From positions 1,426,001 to 1,490,000 of the forward strand of contig NC_009706.1 of NCBI RefSeq assembly GCF_000016505.1: a stretch of 64,000 nt of DNA, written 5' to 3'. The notes under the pieces were generated by a model. The model did not search any database. It saw only the letters and a program-made list of their open reading frames with translations, and was not told where the DNA came from. Position numbers and translations under genes: made by a program. This document shows, one piece after another, positions 57,145-64,000 of this stretch. This DNA comes from Clostridium kluyveri DSM 555. Its GTDB lineage: Bacteria > Bacillota > Clostridia > Clostridiales > Clostridiaceae. Position 1 is the stretch's first letter; every line of letters begins with the position of its first letter.

Positions 57145-59436
57145 ATGTCTAGAATTAGACAAAAAAAAAAGTACTCGTTAGATGAAGATATAAAAGGTAT
57201 ATTGTTAACTACATTGGGAATACTTATGATAATAAGTGTATTTGCTCCTTCTTCTTCGGGCATAGTTGGAAAGCTTATGAAGAAAATTTTAATAATAATA
57301 TTTGGAGTAGGGGCTTTTATATTTCCTATGTTGATAATATTTATTGGAAGTTGTCTTATTATAAAAAGGAACAAAATAACTTTTAATAATAAATTTTATG
57401 GCATTTTACTTTTTATGGTTAATACTCTGTTAGTCATACATATGGTAGTATTGTCTGATTATAACATGGAATATAATCTATTCCTAGCTATAAGGACATT
57501 ATATAATTCTGATAATGTATTTCATGGTGGTATAATAGGAATTTTAATAGATATACCTTTATTTAGATTGTTTGGAACGGTTGGTTGTTATGTTATTTTT
57601 CTGGCCATTTACATAATATCTTTTATAATGATGAGTAAATTTACTATTTATGATATATTGAATAAGCTTAGAAGAGTATTGGCTCAAAAAAATAAAGCAG
57701 AAAATACTAAAATAGAAGAAAAAGTTCTGGATGAAAACAATGATGACAATAATCGAGTTAAAAATAAAGATTTTATTAAAGGATTAAATAAAATTAGAAT
57801 ATTGGATTTTATGAAATATGGAAGTATGGATAAAAAAGATGGATTAGATCACAAAGAGAAAAATAAGGTAAAAAATGATGAATATTTAGAATGTCCTGTA
57901 GAATCTGAAGAAGATACCTCTTATGAGAAAAAGTTTAATCCTGCAAATATGGAGCCTATAAGTACAGAGTTTGAAGAAAAAGTAATACAAAGTGGAGAAA
58001 ATGCAGTTTTTCTATATAATTTCCCGCCTTTGAATTTATTAAATCAAAATGTACAGGTAAAATTGAATAAGCAGGATAAAAAAGAGTTGATAAATAGTGC
58101 TAGTAAATTGGAAGAGACCCTTGCAAGTTTTGGAGTAGATGTAAAAATACTTCAAGTTAGCAGAGGACCTTCTGTAACTAGATTTGAACTTCAACCGGGT
58201 TCCGGAATTAAAGTGAGTAAAATTGTAAATTTATCTGATGATATTGCTCTAGGTCTTGCTGCTTCTGCAGTTAGAATAGAAGCTCCAATACCGGGGAAAT
58301 CTGTTATTGGAATAGAAGTTCCAAATAGGGAACTTACATCTGTTTACTTAAGAGAAGTGGTTGAGTCGGAAGAATTTGTAAATTCCCATCATAAATTGGC
58401 CTATTGCTTGGGAAAAGACATAGGGGGAAACTGTGTGGTATCTGATCTTACAAAAATGCCTCATATGCTTATAGCAGGTGCCACAGGTTCTGGTAAAAGC
58501 GTATGCATAAATAGTCTTATAGTGAGTTTGCTTTATAAATATTCTCCAGGAGATGTTAAACTTTTAATGATAGATCCCAAGGTAGTTGAACTTAGTGTGT
58601 ATAATGGTATACCCCATTTATTGATACCTGTAGTTACAGATCCTAAAAAGGCAGCTGGTGCTCTAAATTGGGCAGTGCAGGAAATGAACAGAAGATATAA
58701 ATTATTTGCAAATAATGGTGTTAGAAATATAGAAGGATATAATGATTTATTTGACAAGGGCGTAACAGAAGGAAAAATTCCTTTTGTGGTTATAATAATA
58801 GATGAACTTTCAGATTTAATGATGGTTTGTCCAAATGAGGTTGAAGATTATATAGGACGTCTTGCACAAATGGCTAGAGCTGCAGGAATGCATCTGGTTA
58901 TAGCAACTCAAAGACCCTCTGTGGACGTAATCACAGGAGTGATTAAGGCCAATATACCATCGAGAATATCTTTTGCAGTGTCCAGCCAAATCGATTCTAG
59001 AACCATATTAGACAGCAGTGGGGCAGAACGATTGCTTGGAAAGGGGGATATGTTATTTTATCCTGCTGGTATTTCAAAGCCTGTTAGAATACAAGGAGCT
59101 TTTATATCGGAAACAGAAGTTGAAAAAATAGTACATTATATAAAGAATAATGGAGGGGAATCTAAATATGAAGATAAGATAATAGAACAAATAGATCAAG
59201 GTATACCTACTTCTAATGCTGGTAATGACTATGACGAATTTTTAGATAAAGCTGTTGAAATTGTATTAAATGAGGGACAAGTATCTACATCCTTGCTTCA
59301 AAGACGATTGAGAATAGGATATAATAGGGCAGCTAGAATAATAGAAGAAATGGAAAATAGAAAAATAATATCAAAAAAAGATGGTGGTAAACCAAGACAA
59401 ATTTTAATTCATGGAAAAGATGATATACCTACCTAG
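57145..59436 (+). CDS. ftsK: DNA translocase FtsK/SpoIIIE
   Basis: This ATP-driven pump moves chromosomal DNA across the division or sporulation septum. The 763-residue protein has four N-terminal membrane segments, a short charged linker, and the motor with Walker A G-A-T-G-S-G-K-S-V near residue 448, Walker B V-V-I-I-I-D-E-L near 546, ending in a gamma winged-helix domain (S-T-S-L-L-Q-R-R-L-R-I-G-Y-N-R-A). The ATG at 57145 follows TGGAGGTGATGG; earlier in-frame starts overlap that site. Confidence 0.97.
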   Translation: MSRIRQKKKYSLDEDIKGILLTTLGILMIISVFAPSSSGIVGKLMKKILIIIFGVGAFIFPMLIIFIGSCLIIKRNKITFNNKFYGILLFMVNTLLVIHMVVLSDYNMEYNLFLAIRTLYNSDNVFHGGIIGILIDIPLFRLFGTVGCYVIFLAIYIISFIMMSKFTIYDILNKLRRVLAQKNKAENTKIEEKVLDENNDDNNRVKNKDFIKGLNKIRILDFMKYGSMDKKDGLDHKEKNKVKNDEYLECPVESEEDTSYEKKFNPANMEPISTEFEEKVIQSGENAVFLYNFPPLNLLNQNVQVKLNKQDKKELINSASKLEETLASFGVDVKILQVSRGPSVTRFELQPGSGIKVSKIVNLSDDIALGLAASAVRIEAPIPGKSVIGIEVPNRELTSVYLREVVESEEFVNSHHKLAYCLGKDIGGNCVVSDLTKMPHMLIAGATGSGKSVCINSLIVSLLYKYSPGDVKLLMIDPKVVELSVYNGIPHLLIPVVTDPKKAAGALNWAVQEMNRRYKLFANNGVRNIEGYNDLFDKGVTEGKIPFVVIIIDELSDLMMVCPNEVEDYIGRLAQMARAAGMHLVIATQRPSVDVITGVIKANIPSRISFAVSSQIDSRTILDSSGAERLLGKGDMLFYPAGISKPVRIQGAFISETEVEKIVHYIKNNGGESKYEDKIIEQIDQGIPTSNAGNDYDEFLDKAVEIVLNEGQVSTSLLQRRLRIGYNRAARIIEEMENRKIISKKDGGKPRQILIHGKDDIPT

Positions 59437-59567
59437 CTCTTCTTAGATTTAGTGGGTTTTCTAAGCAATTGTGCACAAAATTAAATGTTGAAAATTTTTT
59501 ATGTAAGTTGTATATTATATGAAGTGTTTATATGTTATTTAAAAATAACTAAATGGGAGGAGACTTA

Positions 59568-60908
59568 GTGGATAAATTAAAAGTTGGACTAATAAGTTTA
59601 GGCTGTGATAAAAACAGAGTGGATTCTGAGATAATACTAGGCAATGTAAAGTCCGCCTATGAAATAGTTACAGATCCTAAGTTGGCAGATTTTATAATTA
59701 TAAACACCTGTGGTTTTATAGAATCGGCAAAGCAGGAGTCTATAGATACTATACTTGAAATGTCACAGTATAAGGGAAAATATAATTGCAGGGGTATTGT
59801 AGTAACAGGATGTCTTGCACAGAGATACGGCATAGAACTTATGGAACTGTTACCTGAAATAGATATAATGCTTGGAGTAAATGATTATGATAAGCTGGTA
59901 GAAAATATAAATAACTTTATAAGTGATAAACAAAATAAAATTCATAATTGTGGATATAGTGATCTTAACATAAATGAAGGTAAAAGAATACTTACAACCA
60001 AGTCTCATACGGCCTATTTAAGAATTGCAGAAGGATGTGATAATTACTGTACTTATTGTATAATCCCTAAAATAAGGGGAAAGTACAGAAGTAGAAGTAT
60101 TGAAAATATATTACAAGAGTGTAATGAATTATCACTTAGGGGAGTTAAAGAAGTAATACTTATTGCACAGGATACTACAAGATATGGAATAGATTTGTAT
60201 AATAAAAAAATGCTTCCTGAACTTATGAGAAGTATATCGAAAATTGAAGGAATAGAGTGGATTAGGCTGCTTTATTGTTACCCTGAAGAAATAACGGAAG
60301 ATATTATAGATGAAATAGCCCTAAATGATAAAGTATGTAATTATATAGATATTCCCCTGCAGCACATAAGTGATAATATATTAAAACTTATGGGCAGACG
60401 CGGCAGGAAAAAAGATATATTAAGAAATATAAATGAACTTAGGAAAAAAATAAATGATATCTCAATTAGAACTACTATAATAGTTGGGTTTCCAGGAGAA
60501 AGCGAAGAAGATTTTAAAGAATTAAAGAATTTTATAGAAAATATTAAGTTTGATAATCTGGGAGTATTTAAATATTCCAGGGAAGAAGGAACTAGAGCGT
60601 ATAAGATGAAAGATCAAGTTTCAGAAGAATTAAAGACCGCAAGAGAAGGGGAGCTTATGATGCTCCAGAAACATATTATATATTCCATGCAAAAATACAA
60701 GATTGGAAATAAGTATAAAGTACTTGTGGAGGGAAAAAAAGAAGGTGTATGGTATGGAAGAAACTATGCAATGGCTCCAGACATAGATGGAGTTATATAC
60801 ATAAAAAGTAAAAAGGAACTAAAAGTAGGTACTATGATTGATGTGAAAATTACAAATAGTGTTGAATATGATTTGGTGGGAGTTGTATATGATGAATCTG
60901 GCAAATAA
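59568..60908 (+). CDS. rimO: Ribosomal protein S12 methylthiotransferase RimO
   Basis: RimO adds a methylthio group to an aspartate of ribosomal protein S12. The 446-residue protein has an N-terminal UPF0004 domain (S-L-G-C-D-K-N-R-V-D-S near residue 10; N-T-C-G-F near 48; T-G-C-L-A near 84), the radical SAM motif C-D-N-Y-C-T-Y-C near 158 and a C-terminal TRAM domain. The GTG at 59568 follows GGGAGGAGA; the ATG at 59553 precedes it. It overlaps pgsA by 20 bp. MiaB is a relative, but the S-L-G-C-x-K-N/D-R-V-D-S start favours RimO. Confidence 0.95.
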   Translation: MDKLKVGLISLGCDKNRVDSEIILGNVKSAYEIVTDPKLADFIIINTCGFIESAKQESIDTILEMSQYKGKYNCRGIVVTGCLAQRYGIELMELLPEIDIMLGVNDYDKLVENINNFISDKQNKIHNCGYSDLNINEGKRILTTKSHTAYLRIAEGCDNYCTYCIIPKIRGKYRSRSIENILQECNELSLRGVKEVILIAQDTTRYGIDLYNKKMLPELMRSISKIEGIEWIRLLYCYPEEITEDIIDEIALNDKVCNYIDIPLQHISDNILKLMGRRGRKKDILRNINELRKKINDISIRTTIIVGFPGESEEDFKELKNFIENIKFDNLGVFKYSREEGTRAYKMKDQVSEELKTAREGELMMLQKHIIYSMQKYKIGNKYKVLVEGKKEGVWYGRNYAMAPDIDGVIYIKSKKELKVGTMIDVKITNSVEYDLVGVVYDESGK

Positions 60909-61479
60909 ACTTACAATAATTAGAATTTTATTAATTCCGTTCTTTTTGATTTTTATAACTTTAGAGGATGTACCTTATGGAAAATTTATTGCAATAGTTA
61001 TTTTTATACTGGCATCTATAACAGATAAATTAGATGGGTACATAGCTAGAAGTAGAAATCAAATAACTCGCTTTGGTAAGTTTATGGATCCACTAGCAGA
61101 TAAACTTTTGGTTACTGCAGCGCTTATATCATTGGTAGAATATCATATAATACCTACCTGGGTTGCCATGATAATAATAGCTAGAGAATTTGCAGTAACG
61201 GGTCTTAGGGCAGTGGCTGCTTCAGATGGTATAGTGATAGCGGCAAGTCCCTGGGGAAAAGTTAAAACTGTAACTCAAATAGTTGCAATAATACTTGCTT
61301 TGGTAAATTTAAATTATAATCATGTATCTTTAGGATTTGTAAAAACTGTTATAAGTCATCCACATAAAATGTTAAATTGGATTACAGGTATTGCTATGTT
61401 CTTGGCTATAGCGGCTACTTTAATTTCTGGGCTAGATTATTTTGTGAAAAATAAAGGTGTATTAAATCCAAATAAATAG
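60889..61479 (+). CDS. pgsA: CDP-diacylglycerol-glycerol-3-phosphate 3-phosphatidyltransferase
   Basis: PgsA makes phosphatidylglycerol phosphate from the CDP-diacylglycerol made by CdsA. The 196-residue membrane protein has the CDP-alcohol phosphotransferase motif D-K-L-D-G-Y-I-A-R...G-K-F-M-D-P-L-A-D-K near residues 45-75. GGTGGGAG is 6 nt before the ATG at 60889, inside rimO, so the genes are likely coupled. recA follows without the cinA gene that often lies here. Confidence 0.96.
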   Translation: MMNLANKLTIIRILLIPFFLIFITLEDVPYGKFIAIVIFILASITDKLDGYIARSRNQITRFGKFMDPLADKLLVTAALISLVEYHIIPTWVAMIIIAREFAVTGLRAVAASDGIVIAASPWGKVKTVTQIVAIILALVNLNYNHVSLGFVKTVISHPHKMLNWITGIAMFLAIAATLISGLDYFVKNKGVLNPNK

Positions 61480-61542
61480 TATGTAGCGTTGATTAAAAAA
61501 TACCTATAGGTTTATAATTAAAATATAACTTGGATGAAATTA

Positions 61543-61571
61543 TTGACTGTACGAATAATATGGTATATAAT
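61543..61571 (+). promoter_or_regulatory. Sigma-A promoter for recA
   Basis: TTGACT (61543-61548) and a perfect TATAAT (61566-61571) are 17 bp apart. The expected start point overlaps the adjacent LexA site. Confidence 0.82.
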
Positions 61572-61578
61572 TTATATA

Positions 61579-61590
61579 GAACATATGTTC
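61579..61590 (+). promoter_or_regulatory. LexA operator (SOS box) before recA
   Basis: GAACATATGTTC fits the Gram-positive GAAC-N4-GTTC SOS box and covers the +1 region of the recA promoter, so LexA binding would block transcription until DNA damage. Confidence 0.85.
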
Positions 61591-61612
61591 TTATAAGAAG
61601 GGAAGTGTTCTT

Positions 61613-62704
61613 TTGGCAAATTTAAATAATGAAAAACTACAAGCTATAGAGTCTGCTATGTTACAGATAGAAAAACAGTTTGGAAAAGGTGCAATAATGA
61701 AACTGGGAGAAAACAGCATTTTAAATGTGGATGTTGTTTCAACAGGGTGCCTTGATTTAGATATAGCCCTTGGCATAGGTGGAGTACCACGAGGAAGAGT
61801 AATAGAAATATTTGGGCCGGAATCTTCAGGTAAAACCACAGTGGCACTTCATATAATTGCAGAAGCTCAGAAAACTGGTGGAGCAGCAGCTTTTATAGAT
61901 GCAGAACATGCACTTGATCCTTCCTATGCAAAAAATTTAGGAGTGGATATAGAAAACTTAATAGTATCTCAGCCAGATACTGGAGAACAGGCACTGGAAA
62001 TAGCAGAAGCATTGGTTAGATCTAATGCCATAGATGTATTGGTAGTGGATTCAGTAGCTGCATTAGTACCAAAGGCAGAAATAGAAGGAGAAATGGGAGA
62101 TTCTCATGTGGGATTACAGGCTAGGCTTATGTCTCAGGCGCTTAGAAAGCTTACATCATCTATAAACAAATCAAAATGTGTTACTATATTTATAAATCAA
62201 TTGAGGGAAAAAGTGGGAATTATGTTTGGAAATCCTGAAGTTACTCCTGGAGGAAGAGCATTAAAGTTTTATTCTTCTGTGAGAATGGACGTGAGAAGAA
62301 TAGATTCTATAAAACAGGGAGATACCATGGTAGGAAATAGAACAAAAGTAAAGGTTATTAAAAATAAGGTGGCACCTCCTTTTAAACAGGCTGAATTTGA
62401 CATAATGTATAATCAAGGTATATCAAGAGAAGGAAATGTACTGGATGTAGGAGTTAGGGAAGATTTTGTTCAAAAAAGTGGAGCTTGGTTTTCATATAAG
62501 GAAATAAGGCTTGGACAAGGTAGAGAAAATGCAAAACAGTTTTTAAGAGAAAATACAGATATTTTATTTGAGATTGAAAATAAAATAAGGGAAAAATATA
62601 ATCTTCCTATAGATAAAAGCAATTTGTCAAGTGACAAAAATCAAAATGAAAAAAGTACCAAAGAGGATAATAAAAAGCAAGACAGTAAGAATTTATCAAA
62701 GTAG
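61613..62704 (+). CDS. recA: Recombinase RecA
   Basis: RecA forms filaments on single-stranded DNA, promotes strand exchange and triggers LexA cleavage. The 363-residue protein has Walker [10 protein letters not shown] near residue 69, V-V-D-S-V-A-A-L near 143 and F-I-N-Q-L-R-E-K near 193, with a charged, lysine-rich C-terminal tail. TTG start after GGAAGTG. SOS control is supported by the operator upstream; DprA, also in this window, loads it in transformation. Confidence 0.98.
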   Translation: MANLNNEKLQAIESAMLQIEKQFGKGAIMKLGENSILNVDVVSTGCLDLDIALGIGGVPRGRVIEIFGPESSGKTTVALHIIAEAQKTGGAAAFIDAEHALDPSYAKNLGVDIENLIVSQPDTGEQALEIAEALVRSNAIDVLVVDSVAALVPKAEIEGEMGDSHVGLQARLMSQALRKLTSSINKSKCVTIFINQLREKVGIMFGNPEVTPGGRALKFYSSVRMDVRRIDSIKQGDTMVGNRTKVKVIKNKVAPPFKQAEFDIMYNQGISREGNVLDVGVREDFVQKSGAWFSYKEIRLGQGRENAKQFLRENTDILFEIENKIREKYNLPIDKSNLSSDKNQNEKSTKEDNKKQDSKNLSK

Positions 62705-63032
62705 GATGCCTTAAAAGTAATATTTACAATGGTGCAAATAATGATTAGATACGATAATTGAGACTTGAATTCAATCTGGCTTTTTGTTTTACCTGTGGCA
62801 TGTTTTAAGAGTATAATTTTTAAAATAGAAACAGGAAAAATAATAGGCAATTATTAGTATACTGAATAAAATCATATAACTTGACAATAATTCAAATATA
62901 ATATAAAATTAATACAAATTCTGGTTTATCATGTATTTAGGAATTACCAATTGAATAATATGACACCTTTTCTATGCTTGCATATTTAACAGAAATATAG
63001 ATTTACATAATAAGAGCAAAGGAGGTGTTCAT
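62705..63032 (+). promoter_or_regulatory. recA-rny intergenic region with rny promoter
   Basis: This 328-bp gap has no gene. A weak hairpin (AGACTTGAA with TTCAATCT, about 62762-62778) followed by CTTTTTGTTTT may end recA. A perfect TTGACA (62881-62886) with TAAAAT (62904-62909), 17 bp apart, is the likely rny promoter, leaving a leader of about 120 nt. Confidence 0.6.
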
Positions 63033-64000
63033 GTGAATTACATGATAATATATGAAATTATTGCTGGTATACTAATAGTTGTTGCTATATTAATTCATTT
63101 TAATATAATGAAAAATAAAGTAGCTGCTATAAAATCACAGACTATTTATGAGTCTAATAGATTAAAGGAAGAGGCAAAAAAAGAAGCTCAATCCCAAAAA
63201 AAAGAAGCTATACTGGAGGCTAAAGAGGAAGTTCATAAATTAAGAAATGATTTGGAAAGAGAATCTAGAGATAGAAGAATGGAAATTCAAAGGCTAGAAA
63301 AAAGAGTATTGCAAAGAGAAGAATTATTAGATAAGAAGAATGATGTCCTTGAAAAGAGAGAAAGTAGCCTGGATAAAAAACAACAGGAAATTGATAAAGT
63401 GCAGGCAAAAGTAGAAGAATTATACCAGAAGCAGAGAGAAGAACTTGAAAGGTTATCAGGTTTGAGTTCTGAAGAGGCTAAGGATATCTTGTTAGAAGAG
63501 GTTAATAAAGAAATAAAACATGAATCTGCTATGATGATTAAAGAAGTTGAAACAAAGGCTAAAGAAGAAGCGGATAAAAGGGCAAGGGAAATTATAACTT
63601 CCGCTATTCAAAGATGTGCAGCAGATCATGTGGCAGAAACTACAGTACATGTTGTAACGCTTCCTAATGATGAAATGAAGGGAAGGATAATAGGTAGAGA
63701 AGGTAGAAATATAAGAACCCTTGAAACTTTAACAGGTGTAGATTTAATAATAGATGATACACCTGAAGCTGTGATATTGTCGGGTTTTGATCCTATAAGA
63801 AGAGAAGTTGCTAGAATAGCATTGGAAAAACTTATAATTGATGGAAGAATACATCCGGCAAGAATTGAAGAAATGGTTGAAAAAGCTGAAAAGGAATTGG
63901 AAAATGATATTAAGGAAGAAGGGGAACAAGCAACTTTTGAAACTGGTGTACATGGTCTTCATATAGAATTAATAAAATTGCTAGGAAGGTTGAAATATAG
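63033..64000 (+). CDS. rny: Ribonuclease Y (partial, C-terminus beyond right edge)
   Basis: RNase Y is the membrane-anchored endoribonuclease that starts mRNA decay in Firmicutes. The visible 322 residues show one N-terminal membrane segment, a long lysine/glutamate-rich coiled coil (about residues 35-190) and a KH domain with I-G-R-E-G-R-N-I-R near residue 217 and V-D-L-I-I-D-D-T-P near 234. The HD domain lies mostly past the edge. GTG start after AAAGGAGGTG. Confidence 0.96.
   Translation, partial: MNYMIIYEIIAGILIVVAILIHFNIMKNKVAAIKSQTIYESNRLKEEAKKEAQSQKKEAILEAKEEVHKLRNDLERESRDRRMEIQRLEKRVLQREELLDKKNDVLEKRESSLDKKQQEIDKVQAKVEELYQKQREELERLSGLSSEEAKDILLEEVNKEIKHESAMMIKEVETKAKEEADKRAREIITSAIQRCAADHVAETTVHVVTLPNDEMKGRIIGREGRNIRTLETLTGVDLIIDDTPEAVILSGFDPIRREVARIALEKLIIDGRIHPARIEEMVEKAEKELENDIKEEGEQATFETGVHGLHIELIKLLGRLKY

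Overview
The window is a core chromosomal segment of a low-GC, spore-forming Firmicute, most likely a Clostridium sensu stricto and perhaps close to C. kluyveri or C. ljungdahlii. The genus rests on codon use, strong AGGAGG-type ribosome binding sites, the YlbJ/YmxH/SpoIIIE-type sporulation genes, the pta-ack pair and the conserved gene order; the species is a guess from protein flavour only. Nearly every gene is on the + strand. The exceptions are the leftmost pair (ylbJ, tmcAL) and a four-gene minus block at 21.3-24.5 kb. No tRNA, rRNA, prophage, CRISPR array or transposase gene was seen.

Layout. 0-2.4 kb: ylbJ (cut by the window edge) and tmcAL. 2.5-5.7 kb: acetate-forming pta and ackA, separated by an unusually long (~0.9 kb) gene-free stretch. 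5.8-10.2 kb: yceD-rpmF, plsX, acpP, rnc, an Elp3-like radical SAM gene and a 30-residue membrane peptide. 10.2-21.3 kb: smc-ftsY, ylxM-ffh, rpsP-khpA, rimM-trmD, rplS, lepB, rbgA, rnhB. 21.3-24.5 kb (minus): yraN, a small membrane protein, comM and an endonuclease IV-like TIM barrel. 24.7-29.2 kb: dprA, topA, codY. 29.6-42.7 kb: rpsB, tsf, pyrH, frr, uppS, cdsA, dxr, rseP, ispG, polC. 43-53 kb: the rimP-nusA-rnpM-ylxQ-infB-rbfA-nrnA-truB-ribF operon, then rpsO and pnp. 53-64 kb: M16 peptidase, ymxH, aspartokinase, tepA, ftsK/spoIIIE, rimO, pgsA, recA and rny (cut by the right edge).

The genes serve translation and ribosome assembly, protein export (SRP and its receptor, signal peptidase), RNA turnover, phospholipid and isoprenoid synthesis, chromosome maintenance and DNA uptake. 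Several have readable control regions: sigma-A promoters with 17-bp spacers, terminators, ribosomal-protein leaders for rpsB, rplS and rpsO, a probable attenuator before rimP, and a LexA box before recA.

The most unusual content is not a gene. A dispersed intergenic element of about 150 bp occurs five times (one copy carrying an extra hairpin), with a sixth half-copy. It lies after dprA, codY, uppS, ispG and ymxH, and after ffh for the half-copy. It has two hairpin domains, a conserved loop and paired-base substitutions between copies, and no coding capacity. It may be a structured RNA family or a non-autonomous IS200/IS605-like element; I could not match it to a named family.
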